Source: Achromobacter arsenitoxydans SY8
Lineage (GTDB): Bacteria > Pseudomonadota > Gammaproteobacteria > Burkholderiales > Burkholderiaceae_B
Reading direction: 5' to 3'
DNA length: 61,738 nt
Assembly (NCBI RefSeq): GCF_000236785.1
Contig: NZ_AGUF01000090.1
Location: 1 to 61,738 of the forward strand
In this document: positions 52,863 through 61,189 of the stretch, one piece after another
How positions within the stretch are numbered: position 1 is the stretch's first letter
Layout: each line of letters begins with the position of its first letter
Notes under the pieces: model-generated
The model's input: the letters and a program-made list of their open reading frames with translations, nothing else
What the model was told of the DNA's origin: nothing
Database searches by the model: none
Made by a program: the position numbers and the translations under genes

Positions 52863-54386
52863 ATGTCCGTCATCATTAAAGAAGAAGACTTCATCCAGTC
52901 GATAGCCGATGGCATCCAGTTCATCAGCTATTACCATCCCGTCGATTACATCCGCCACCTGGCGCGCGCCTACGAGCGCGAGGAAAGCCCGGCCGCGCGC
53001 GACGCGATGGCGCAGATCCTGACCAACTCGCGCATGTGCGCCGAAGGCAAGCGTCCGCTGTGCCAGGACACCGGCATCGTCAACGTCTTCCTGAAGATCG
53101 GCATGAGCGTGCGCTTCGACACCAAGCGCACCCTGCAGGAACTCGCTGACGAAGGCGTGCGCCGCGGCTATCTGAACCCCGACAATCCGCTGCGAGCCTC
53201 CGTGCTGGACGATCCGCTGTTCGCGCGCAAGAACACGCGCGACAACACGCCCTGTATCCTGCACGTCGAACTTGTCCAGGGCGACAAGGTCGACGTGCAG
53301 ATCGCTTCGAAGGGCGGCGGTTCCGAAAACAAGACCAAATTTGCCATGTTGAACCCCAGCGATTCGCTGGTGGACTGGGTGCTGAAGACCGTTCCGTCGA
53401 TGGGCGCCGGCTGGTGCCCGCCGGGCATGCTGGGCATCGGCGTCGGCGGCACGGCCGAAAAGGCCATGCTGATGGCCAAGCAGTCGCTGATGGAAGACAT
53501 CGACATGTACGAACTGCTGGCCCGCGGCCCGCAGAACAAGCTGGAAGAGTTGCGTATCGAGCTCTACGAAAAGGTCAACGCGCTGGGCATCGGCGCGCAG
53601 GGCCTGGGCGGCCTGACGACCGTGCTGGACGTCAAGATCAACACCTTCCCGACGCATGCGGCCTCCAAGCCCGTCGCGATGATCCCGAACTGTGCGGCCA
53701 CCCGTCACGCCCACTTCGAGCTGGACGGCTCCGGCCCCGCGCGCCTGGATCCGCCGTCGCTGTCCGAGTGGCCGGAAGTGCACTGGGCGCCGGACTACAA
53801 CAAGTCCAAGCAGGTCGACCTGAACACGCTGACCAAGGAAGAAGTCGCCAGCTGGAAGCCGGGCCAGACCCTGCTGCTGTCGGGCAAGATGCTCACCGGC
53901 CGCGACGCCGCGCACAAGCGCATTCAAGACATGCTGGCCAAGGGCGAGCCGCTGCCCGTGGACTTCACCAACCGCGTGATCTATTACGTGGGCCCGGTGG
54001 ACCCGGTGGGCGACGAAGTGGTCGGCCCCGCCGGCCCCACCACCGCCACCCGCATGGACAAGTTCACCGACATGATGCTCGAGAAGACCGGCCTGATCTC
54101 GATGATCGGCAAGTCCGAGCGCGGTCCGGTCGCCATCGAGGCCATCAAGAAGCACGGCTCGGCCTACCTGATGGCCGTGGGCGGCGCGGCCTACCTGGTG
54201 TCCAAGGCGATTCGCGGCGCCAAGGTGCTGGGCTTTGCCGACCTGGGCATGGAAGCCATCTATGAGTTCGACGTGAAGGACATGCCGGTGACCGTGGCGG
54301 TGGACGCCCAGGGCACGTCGGTTCACACGACCGGACCCAAGGAATGGCAGGCCAAAATCGGGAAGATCCCGGTTGCCGTCGCCTGA
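52863..54386 (+). CDS. fumA: Class I fumarate hydratase (iron-sulfur, oxygen-labile)
   Basis: TCA-cycle enzyme that interconverts fumarate and malate. The 507 residues belong to the 4Fe-4S class: candidate cluster cysteines are Cys67 (LCQDTG), Cys185 (GWCPPGM) and Cys277 (PNCAATRH). Their spacing (118 and 92) is close to that of E. coli FumA. Also present are VVGPAGPTTATRMDKF and SGKMLTGRDAAHKRIQ. Class I enzymes are sensitive to oxygen and superoxide. The next hairpin is a clear terminator. Confidence 0.96.
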   Translation: MSVIIKEEDFIQSIADGIQFISYYHPVDYIRHLARAYEREESPAARDAMAQILTNSRMCAEGKRPLCQDTGIVNVFLKIGMSVRFDTKRTLQELADEGVRRGYLNPDNPLRASVLDDPLFARKNTRDNTPCILHVELVQGDKVDVQIASKGGGSENKTKFAMLNPSDSLVDWVLKTVPSMGAGWCPPGMLGIGVGGTAEKAMLMAKQSLMEDIDMYELLARGPQNKLEELRIELYEKVNALGIGAQGLGGLTTVLDVKINTFPTHAASKPVAMIPNCAATRHAHFELDGSGPARLDPPSLSEWPEVHWAPDYNKSKQVDLNTLTKEEVASWKPGQTLLLSGKMLTGRDAAHKRIQDMLAKGEPLPVDFTNRVIYYVGPVDPVGDEVVGPAGPTTATRMDKFTDMMLEKTGLISMIGKSERGPVAIEAIKKHGSAYLMAVGGAAYLVSKAIRGAKVLGFADLGMEAIYEFDVKDMPVTVAVDAQGTSVHTTGPKEWQAKIGKIPVAVA

Positions 54387-54409
54387 ACGTCAATGACCTG
54401 GTGAAAATC

Positions 54410-54443
54410 AATCAGCCGCTGGCAACAGCGGCTGATTTTTTTT
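54410..54443 (+). terminator. Strong intrinsic terminator after fumarase
   Basis: AATCAGCCGCTG (54410-54421), a GCAA tetraloop and CAGCGGCTGATT (54426-54437) form a perfect 12-bp stem followed by eight T residues. Confidence 0.96.
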
Positions 54444-54519
54444 ACGCAACGCCGGCGCATCAAGCCGCCATAGGCTGCAGCACGAGGCCGGCTGAACGGG
54501 TTGCGGCGCCGGCGGCGTT

Positions 54520-55737
54520 CTACTTCCTGAACGCCGCGATCGCCTGGGGCGATTTTCCCAGCACGTCGCGCAGCACTTCCTCGGTATGTTCCCCCAGCAG
54601 CGGCGGCGCGCGCCGGTACACCACGGGCGAACCCGAGAAGCGCAGGGGGCTGGCCGTGACCGGCGCGACGCCGCCCGCCGGATGCGGCAGGTCTCGACGC
54701 AGCTGGCGCGCTTGCGCCTGCGGATGCGCGAACGCCTGGGCGATGTTGTTGATGGGCCCGCAGGGCACGCCGACGGCTTCCAGTTTGGCGATCCAGTCGT
54801 CACGGCGGCCATCCCGCATGATCGCCGCCAGGATGCCGACCAACTCTTCGCGGTTGGCGACGCGGAGCCGGTTGGTGGCGAACCGCGCGTCGTCGCCCAG
54901 TTCCGGCACGCCGATGGCGCGGCAATAGGCGCGGTACTGGGACTCGTTGCCCGTGGCCACGATCAGATGGCCGTCGCTGGCGGCGAACACCTGGTAGGGC
55001 ACCACGTTCTGGTGCGCGTTGCCGGCGCGCGTGGGTGCGACGCCCGAATTGAAGTAGTTTGAATTCTGGTTGGCCAGCAGGGCCACATGGCTGTCCAGCA
55101 GGGCGATGTCCAGGTGCTGGCCCAGGCCGCTGCGGTGGCGCTCCTGCAGGGCCGCCAGCACCGCCACGGTGGCGTACATGCCGGTGACGATGTCGGTGAC
55201 GGCCACGCCGGCCTTCTGCGGCCCGCCGCCGGGCAGGTCGTCGCGTTCGCCCGTGATGCTCATCAGGCCGCCCATGCCCTGGATCATGAAGTCGTAGCCG
55301 GGGCGCTGCGCGAACGGCCCGTCCTGGCCGAAGCCGGTGACCGAGCAATAGATGAGGCGCGGATTGATGTCCTTCACGCTCTGGTAGTCCAGCCCGTACT
55401 TGGCCAGTCCGCCCACCTTGAAGTTCTCGACGAGGATGTCGCTGACCGCGGCCAGTTCACGGATCAGCGCCGCGCCCTCGGGCGTGGCCATGTCGGCCTC
55501 GACCGAGCGCTTGTTGCGGTTGGCGCTGAGGTAGTAGGCGGATTCGTTGGTGTCCTGGCCGTCGCCATCCTTCAGGAACGGCGGACCCCAGGCGCGCGTG
55601 TCGTCGCCCACCTTGGGGCGTTCGATCTTGATGACGTCGGCGCCCAGGTCGGCCAGGTTCTGCGTGCACCACGGGCCCGCCAGGATGCGCGACAGGTCCA
55701 GCACGCGGATGCCGTCCAGCGGAGGCGGCCGCGTCAT
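54520..55737 (-). CDS. Family III CoA-transferase (CaiB/BaiF type)
   Basis: Transfers CoA between a CoA donor and a carboxylic acid to activate it. The 405 residues show the family start GIRVLDLSRILAGPW and IKIERPKVGDDTRAWGPPF, the central ISITG-like region (YCSVTGFGQDGPFAQRPGYDF) and GVPCGPINNIAQAF. The Asp of NFKVGGLAKYGLD marks the usual segment after the catalytic region. The start overlaps the MaoC-like gene stop by ATGA. The substrate is not known. Confidence 0.92.
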   Translation of the reverse strand: MTRPPPLDGIRVLDLSRILAGPWCTQNLADLGADVIKIERPKVGDDTRAWGPPFLKDGDGQDTNESAYYLSANRNKRSVEADMATPEGAALIRELAAVSDILVENFKVGGLAKYGLDYQSVKDINPRLIYCSVTGFGQDGPFAQRPGYDFMIQGMGGLMSITGERDDLPGGGPQKAGVAVTDIVTGMYATVAVLAALQERHRSGLGQHLDIALLDSHVALLANQNSNYFNSGVAPTRAGNAHQNVVPYQVFAASDGHLIVATGNESQYRAYCRAIGVPELGDDARFATNRLRVANREELVGILAAIMRDGRRDDWIAKLEAVGVPCGPINNIAQAFAHPQAQARQLRRDLPHPAGGVAPVTASPLRFSGSPVVYRRAPPLLGEHTEEVLRDVLGKSPQAIAAFRK

Positions 55738-56594
55738 GATTGCACCGTCGCGGTGCCGTTGCTCATGACCACGACGCCGCGTTCTTTGGCGCGCGCAATG
55801 AAGCGGATCTGGCCGTCAGGCATGCGCCACATGTCGCACTGCAGGGTCTCGCCGGGATATACGGGCGCCGAGAAGCGGGTGTTCAGGCTGGTGAGGCGCG
55901 TTGCGTCATAGTCGCAGCAGGTCTTGACGATGGCGTGCGCCGCGACGCCGTAGGAGCACAACCCGTGCAGGATGGGCCGCGGGTAGCCGGCCTGGCGCGC
56001 GATGTCGGGATCGGCGTGCAGGGGATTGCGGTCTGCGTTCAGCCGGTACAGCAGCGCCGCGCTGGCCGGTATGCGCAGCTCGCAGCGCAGTTCGGGGTCT
56101 CCGCCGGGCGCGGCGGGCAGGGCGTCGGGGCTGTCGTCGCCTTGCCCGAAGCCGCCATCGCCGCGGCAGAACGTGCTTTGCTGCAAGGTCGCCAGATGCG
56201 TGCCGTCTTCGGCGTGCAGGGTGCGTTCGCTGACGATGATGGCGCCCTTGTCCGCGCCCTTGTCGATCACGTGGGTGTTGCGGGTTCTGCCGGTGACGAC
56301 GCCTTCGGCCGGCAGCGGCGCATGCAGCGTCAGGCGCTGTTCGCCATGCACCACCTTCACCCAGTCGACGGTGGAGCGCGGATCGCTGACCCAAAAGCCG
56401 GGATAGCCCAGGATCACGCTCATGGTCGGAAACGCGCGCAGGTTCTTTTCGTAGACGTAGCGAAGCTGGTCCGTGTCTTCGGGATCCTGCCCCAGGCCGA
56501 TGCCCAGCGCATACAGCATGGTGTCTTTCTGGTCATAGCGCTGGCGCACGTCGTCGAAACGCCAGCCTTTCACGGTTGCATAGTCCAACGGCAT
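55734..56594 (-). CDS. MaoC-like hotdog enoyl-CoA hydratase
   Basis: Probable (R)-specific enoyl-CoA hydratase of 286 residues with two hotdog halves, like the C-terminal hydratase part of eukaryotic MFE-2. The second half has the MaoC signature: LYRLNADRNPLHADPDIARQAGYPRPILHG, where D-R-N-P-L-H holds the catalytic Asp/His. The gene is 9 bases from the SDR gene upstream and overlaps the CoA-transferase downstream. Confidence 0.9.
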   Translation of the reverse strand: MPLDYATVKGWRFDDVRQRYDQKDTMLYALGIGLGQDPEDTDQLRYVYEKNLRAFPTMSVILGYPGFWVSDPRSTVDWVKVVHGEQRLTLHAPLPAEGVVTGRTRNTHVIDKGADKGAIIVSERTLHAEDGTHLATLQQSTFCRGDGGFGQGDDSPDALPAAPGGDPELRCELRIPASAALLYRLNADRNPLHADPDIARQAGYPRPILHGLCSYGVAAHAIVKTCCDYDATRLTSLNTRFSAPVYPGETLQCDMWRMPDGQIRFIARAKERGVVVMSNGTATVQS

Positions 56595-56603
56595 GTGGCG
56601 GCC

Positions 56604-57518
56604 TCAGATGGGATCCCAGTCGATCACGTCGGGCGAACGCTCCAACGCGTAGAAGTGCTTGCGCATGGCGGGCGCGGCGATCTCGGCGATGCGCTCGGGC
56701 GTCCAGCCTTCGCCGTGGTGCACGGTGCGCAGGGGGCGCGGCTGGCTCATCAGCATGATCTCGTTGGCGCGCACGGCGAAGATCTGTGCGGTGATCTCGC
56801 TGGCGGCGTCGCTGGCCAGGAACACCGCCATGGGCGCGACCTTGCCGGCCTCCATCTTCTTGAGCTTTTCGACGCGGGCCTTCTCTTCGTCAGTCTCCGC
56901 GGGGATAGAGCTGGTCATGCGGCTCCAGGCGAAGGGCGCGATGCAGTTGGACCGCACGTTGTAGCGGGCCATGTCCAGCGCAATGGACTTGGACAAGGCC
57001 ACGATGCCCAGCTTGGCGGCCGCGTAGTTCGCCTGGCCGAAGTTGCCGATCAGTCCGGACGTGGACGTCATGTGCACAAAGGCGCCGGATTCCTGTTCGC
57101 GGAAGTAGGGCGCCGCCGCGCGGCTCATGAAAAACGAGCCGTTCAGGTGCACGTCGATCACCTGGCGCCATTCTTCTTCGCTCATCTTGTGGAAAACCCG
57201 GTCGCGCAGGTTGCCCGCGTTGTTGATGACGGCATCGACCCGCCCGAATGCGTCGATGGCGGTCTGCACGACGCGGCTGGCGCTGTCGTAGGCGGCCACG
57301 CTGTCGGTGTTGGCCACCGCGATGCCGCCGGCATCCGCGATTTCCTGGACCACGGCTTGCGCAGGGCCTTGTGTGCCGCCTTCGCCCGTGAGCGAGACGC
57401 CGATGTCGTTCACCACGACCTTGGCGCCCGCCTGGGCCATTGCCAACGCGACGCCGCGGCCGATTCCGCCGCCTGCGCCCGTCACGATCACTACCTTTCC
57501 GGAAACTATGCCGCTCAT
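56604..57518 (-). CDS. Short-chain dehydrogenase/reductase, (R)-3-hydroxyacyl-CoA dehydrogenase-like
   Basis: NAD(P)-dependent oxidoreductase of 304 residues. It has the TGAGGGIGRG cofactor motif, NNAGNLRD, the Ser of STSGLIGN and the active-site YAAAKLG, the YxxxK pair. The C-terminal stretch of about 50 residues past the core, the MFE-2-like length, and the neighbouring MaoC hydratase suggest 3-hydroxyacyl-CoA as substrate (inference). The start at 57518 is supported by AGGAG 9 bases upstream. It is the first gene of the leftward operon and is divergent from the LysR gene. Confidence 0.9.
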   Translation of the reverse strand: MSGIVSGKVVIVTGAGGGIGRGVALAMAQAGAKVVVNDIGVSLTGEGGTQGPAQAVVQEIADAGGIAVANTDSVAAYDSASRVVQTAIDAFGRVDAVINNAGNLRDRVFHKMSEEEWRQVIDVHLNGSFFMSRAAAPYFREQESGAFVHMTSTSGLIGNFGQANYAAAKLGIVALSKSIALDMARYNVRSNCIAPFAWSRMTSSIPAETDEEKARVEKLKKMEAGKVAPMAVFLASDAASEITAQIFAVRANEIMLMSQPRPLRTVHHGEGWTPERIAEIAAPAMRKHFYALERSPDVIDWDPI

Positions 57519-57669
57519 TGAAGCTGACTCCTGTGCTGCGGCGCGCACGCCGTGTGTGGAAAACAGTTCCGCATCAACCCGTCTGGTTTACAGGGTTGCC
57601 CCATGGTAGATTCGACACGGCATTCACAGAATTCAAAATTAGAAATGCCCCCCTTCTGCGTGGTGGAAC
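57519..57669. promoter_or_regulatory. Divergent control region between the SDR operon and lysR
   Basis: This 151-base gap contains an AT-rich patch at 57620-57646 (ATTCACAGAATTCAAAATTAG) in otherwise GC-rich DNA, with GAATTC at 57629-57634. Such patches between a LysR gene and a divergent target operon usually hold the regulator's sites, but I cannot define a T-N11-A box with confidence. Confidence 0.45.
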
Positions 57670-58569
57670 ATGAGACATGATCTGACTGACCTGCGTTTGT
57701 TTCTGAACGTGGGGGACACCCTCAATCTGACCCGGGCGGCGGAGCGCACCTTCCTGTCCCTGCCGGCGGCAAGCGCGCGGGTCAAGCACATGGAAGAGGC
57801 CTTCAAGGCCAGGCTGCTGGTGCGCATGGCCACGGGCGTCGCGCTGACGCCGGCGGGCGAGGTGCTGCTCAAGCACGCCAACGCAGTCTTCCGGCAGCTC
57901 GAATGCCTGAACGCAGACCTGCAGCCGTACGCCAGCGGCCTGAAGGGGCGCCTGAGGCTGCTGGCCAACACCACCGCCACCAATTCGTTCCTGGCCGATG
58001 CGCTGTCGACGTTCCTGTCGGAAAACCCCGATGTGGACGTGGAACTCGAAGAAAAGATCTCGGGCGACATCGTCATCGCGATCCGCGCGGGCGCCGCGGA
58101 CCTGGGCCTGGTGGCGGGCAACATAGATGTCGACGGGCTGGACGTCACGCCGCTGTTCCGCGACGAACTCACCGTGGTGACATCGCTGGACCATCCGCTT
58201 GCCAGCCAGAAAAGCGCGCATTTCGCCGACCTGATGGACGCCTACCAGTTCGTCGGCATCCATCCCGACAGCGCCATCCAGACTTTCCTCGAAGACATCG
58301 CCAGCGGCCTGGGCAAGCGTCTCTGCCAGCGCGTGCACGTGGGCAGTTTCGAAGCCGTCTGCCGCATGGTCGAGGCCGGCGCTGGCATCGCCGTCGTGCC
58401 GCGCGCGTGCGCGGCGCGTTACAGCCGTCCCGACGCCCTGCACGTACTGAAACTGGAAGACGCCTGGGCGCTGCGCGACCGCCTGCTGTGCCGCCAGCGC
58501 GGACGGGACCTGCCCAGCTTCGCGGAGTGCTTCATCGAGCACGTGCAGCGCGCCGCGCGCGGACAATAG
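57670..58569 (+). CDS. LysR-family transcriptional regulator
   Basis: The 299 residues have the N-terminal winged helix (DLRLFLNVGDTLNLTRAAERTFLSLPAASARVKHMEEAF) and the C-terminal substrate-binding fold (about 90-290). It is divergent from the SDR-MaoC-CoA-transferase operon and probably controls it, with an acyl-CoA or acid intermediate as ligand (inference). It could also affect the TctC-like binding-protein gene downstream. Confidence 0.92.
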   Translation: MRHDLTDLRLFLNVGDTLNLTRAAERTFLSLPAASARVKHMEEAFKARLLVRMATGVALTPAGEVLLKHANAVFRQLECLNADLQPYASGLKGRLRLLANTTATNSFLADALSTFLSENPDVDVELEEKISGDIVIAIRAGAADLGLVAGNIDVDGLDVTPLFRDELTVVTSLDHPLASQKSAHFADLMDAYQFVGIHPDSAIQTFLEDIASGLGKRLCQRVHVGSFEAVCRMVEAGAGIAVVPRACAARYSRPDALHVLKLEDAWALRDRLLCRQRGRDLPSFAECFIEHVQRAARGQ

Positions 58570-58786
58570 CGCGCAAGCGCACCCTGCTGCCTACGGCCTA
58601 GCCCGTATGCGGTATCCGCGCAACGCCTGCGCGGATAGTGTCCGGTGAGCGAACCTGGCGGCCGCGCGAAAGAGGGGCTTTTGCAAATACGTAGCGGCGA
58701 ATCCCGGCAATCGGCAAATAATAAAAAACAGCGGCTGGCGGCAGCGCATGCCCGACCGCGAACAGAACAAGACTCAGGAGACTGCC

Positions 58787-59770
58787 GTGATCAATCTTGA
58801 CCGCCGCCGCGTCGTTGCGGGGCTGGGCGCCACGTGCGCCGCCGCCATGCTTCCATCCTGGGCCCGCGCAGCAGGCTGGCCGGGCCACGCCGTAACCTTC
58901 ATCGTGCCCTTTCCCGCGGGCGGACCCGTGGACACCACCGCCCGCTTCACGACGCAGCCCCTGGGCCAGCTCTGGTCCGTGCCCACGGTCGTGGACAACA
59001 AATCGGGCGCTGGCGGCATCGTGGGCGCGCAGTTCGCCGCCAAGGCTGAACCCGACGGCTACAGCTTCTTCTTTGCCTCCATCCACCATGCGGTGCTGCC
59101 CAGCCTGCGCACCAACCTCAGCTACGACATCACCACCGACTTCGTGCCGGTGGGCATGGCGGCGGTGTTTCCGATCGTGCTGGTAGTGAACGCAGCGCTG
59201 CCCGTGAACACGGTGAGCGAACTGATCGCCTACGCAAAGCAGAACCCCGGAAAGCTGTCGTTCAGCTCGTCGGGCACCGGCGGCGGCACGCATCTGGCGG
59301 GCGAACTCTTTAACGCAATGGCCGGCGTGCGCATCCAGCACGTGCCTTACCGCGGCAGCGCGCCCGCCATGCAGGACCTGCTGGGCGGCCAGGTGCAGGT
59401 GATGTTCGCGGACGGCCCGTCGGCCGTGCCGCACCTGAAGGGCGGCAAGGTGCGCGCCCTGGGCGTCGGCAACCCCACGCGCTCCAGCATGCTGCCCGAC
59501 GTGCCGACCATCGCGGAGTCGGGGCTCCCGGGATACGAGGCCTATTCCTGGAGCGGCGTCATGGCCCCGAAGGGCACGCCGCCCGACATCGTGAAGCGCA
59601 TCAACGCCGACATGGTGAAAGTACTGTCGGATGCAGCGACGGCGAAGGCGATGATCGCGGCAGGCGCAGAGCCGAAGCCGGGCTCGCCGGAGCAGTTTGG
59701 GGAGTTTGTGCGGGAGGAGATTGTGAAGTGGCGGGAGTTGATTAAGACTGCGGGTATCAAGTTGGAGTGA
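58787..59770 (+). CDS. Tripartite tricarboxylate transporter (Bug/TctC) substrate-binding protein
   Basis: Periplasmic solute-binding protein of 327 residues, one of a family greatly expanded in Bordetella and Achromobacter. It has a twin-arginine-like signal (NLDRRRVVAGL) and the family start TFIVPFPAGGPVDTTAR. Later come KSGAGGIVGAQFAA and SSSGTGGGTHLAGELFN. The start is GTG at 58787, chosen because AGGAG lies 7 bases upstream; an ATG at 58748 is an alternative. No TctA/TctB membrane genes are adjacent, as is common for orphan Bug proteins. The 217-base gap upstream contains an AT-rich stretch (58717-58730). Confidence 0.92.
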   Translation: MINLDRRRVVAGLGATCAAAMLPSWARAAGWPGHAVTFIVPFPAGGPVDTTARFTTQPLGQLWSVPTVVDNKSGAGGIVGAQFAAKAEPDGYSFFFASIHHAVLPSLRTNLSYDITTDFVPVGMAAVFPIVLVVNAALPVNTVSELIAYAKQNPGKLSFSSSGTGGGTHLAGELFNAMAGVRIQHVPYRGSAPAMQDLLGGQVQVMFADGPSAVPHLKGGKVRALGVGNPTRSSMLPDVPTIAESGLPGYEAYSWSGVMAPKGTPPDIVKRINADMVKVLSDAATAKAMIAAGAEPKPGSPEQFGEFVREEIVKWRELIKTAGIKLE

Positions 59771-59901
59771 CGGGGCTTCGCGGGCGAGGCGTTGATCCGC
59801 GAGGCTCGGCGGCTTGGTGCGTAAGGTGTTTCTGGTGTGCAGCTGTTCCGAACAGACGACGCATCCATGGATGCTGCGACTATCCTGCGACAGACGAGGA
59901 A

Positions 59902-60237
59902 TTATTTATCCTTGTGTTGAACCAGCGGCCAAAGGCGCCAGAAAACGCCAAGGGCAAGCATCAGTACGACAGCCAGGATCAAGGACTTCCACCATGTCCA
60001 GCCGATGAGTATGACTAGCAGGGCAATGGAAAATACATACCCGAAAATAGAGCCAACAAATCCGCCGAAATGGCGGAAGAAAGGATTGCCGAACAACCAC
60101 GGGGCCAGTTTCGCGCCGCAGGCCGGGCACAGGAAGGGACTCTGTTTGGTCGCGTTTTGAGAACTGGGCAAATCGCTCTCCTTGATGCGTTGGCGGCATG
60201 AAGGGCAGCGTCGGTTCATGAACTGAAGAAAATTCAT
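59902..60237 (-). CDS. Small zinc-ribbon membrane protein of unknown function
   Basis: The 111 residues have an N-terminal zinc ribbon with CPSC and CPAC pairs separated by about 27 residues, then two transmembrane segments (about 58-78 and 82-100) and a basic end (LVQHKDK). No family is recognised with confidence. The start at 60237 (MNFLQFM) is chosen because AGGAAG lies about 9 bases upstream; an ATG at 60267 is possible. The gene looks less GC-rich than its left neighbours, hinting at different origin. Confidence 0.7.
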   Translation of the reverse strand: MNFLQFMNRRCPSCRQRIKESDLPSSQNATKQSPFLCPACGAKLAPWLFGNPFFRHFGGFVGSIFGYVFSIALLVILIGWTWWKSLILAVVLMLALGVFWRLWPLVQHKDK

Positions 60238-60365
60238 GAAGTGAACTTCCTGAAGCGAATTCGCCATCTAACTCACCGTAAGATGCAATGCCGCGTTTGC
60301 AGGCGGTGTTATTGTTGATCGCTCAGCATATTCCTCAAGAAACAGAATGGGCATAGGACTGGACT

Positions 60366-60384
60366 GGCTTTGCTGTGCAAAGCC
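60366..60384. other. Perfect hairpin in the intergenic stretch
   Basis: GGCTTTGC-TGT-GCAAAGCC is an 8-bp perfect stem in the 280-base gap between the zinc-ribbon and LprI-like genes. No T-run follows on either strand, so its role is unclear. I see no other gene in this gap. Confidence 0.4.
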
Positions 60385-60517
60385 CCAGGACTCGAACGGT
60401 GTCAGTGGCCTAAGGCACTACCTTAAGGCGTTGGCGGCCGCTTAAATGCGGGCAGGCCAGGCTGGCGAATGCCTGCGCGATTCTGACCTGCAGATCACTG
60501 CGAGTTGATGCTGACGG

Positions 60518-61189
60518 TCAGCGCACCGCGAACCAGTTGCCAGATAAACTGCCGTTCATGCCGCAGAACGGCGGCCCAAAGCCTTCATTCTTGACCCCGA
60601 CGGGCGGCGTTTCGCTCGTCACCAGCACCGCGCCTCGGCGCTTGAGCGTCAGCGTCCAGGGCTGTCCATCTTGATAGGTCACCGTCAGCGTGTCACCCGC
60701 TACGACGCCCCTGCCACTCAAATCGCAAACCCAGTTTCCGCTATACGGCCGCGCCGAATTCGCCGCCACCAGCAACTCGCCACGCGAATTCTGCGTGATC
60801 TCGATCTCGCCTTCGATGTTTCTCCACTTGCCGACAAATCCGTCGGCCGGTTTGGGATTGATCGCTTTCAGGAACGCCAACCGATATCGCATGGTGTCGG
60901 TAAGCGCTTCAAACGGCGTGCTCTGCGTGTAGGGCTCTGCATAAGCGTTGTCGCGCACACCAAGGAAATACTTCTGATCGGCAACCAACGCCTTGGCCGA
61001 TTCCGCATCCAGTTCACCGCGTACGACCTTGAACTGCTGCGCAATGGCAGCGTCCTGGTCTCCCAGCCTGGAATTGCCGCAAAGGGACTTCTCAACCGGC
61101 GTGGAAGCCTTGGCGCAATTGAACGACGGCGCAGCCGCCGCACTGCCAGCCATTGCCAGCGACGCCGAAAGGACCAGATAACGAATCAT
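60518..61189 (-). CDS. Secreted LprI-like (DUF1311-type) protein, possible lysozyme inhibitor
   Basis: The 223 residues have a signal peptide (about 1-20, ending SAAAA) followed by FNCAKASTPVEKSLCGNSRLGDQD, the Cys-containing LprI/DUF1311 N-terminal motif (C...P-x-E-x-x-I/L-C). The C-terminal half is beta-rich, with two further Cys (WVCDL and PFCGM). LprI-type proteins have been linked to lysozyme inhibition, but that role is not shown for this one. The start at 61189 gives a clean signal peptide; a longer start to 61504 would add more than 100 implausible residues. Confidence 0.8.
   Translation of the reverse strand: MIRYLVLSASLAMAGSAAAAPSFNCAKASTPVEKSLCGNSRLGDQDAAIAQQFKVVRGELDAESAKALVADQKYFLGVRDNAYAEPYTQSTPFEALTDTMRYRLAFLKAINPKPADGFVGKWRNIEGEIEITQNSRGELLVAANSARPYSGNWVCDLSGRGVVAGDTLTVTYQDGQPWTLTLKRRGAVLVTSETPPVGVKNEGFGPPFCGMNGSLSGNWFAVR

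Noticed and set aside
60380-60440. tRNA-like sequence on the minus strand (GTTCGAGTCC, resembling a T-loop)
   Set aside because: The flanking bases cannot form the T stem and no acceptor stem or CCA end is found, so it is not a functional tRNA. A degenerate fragment cannot be excluded.
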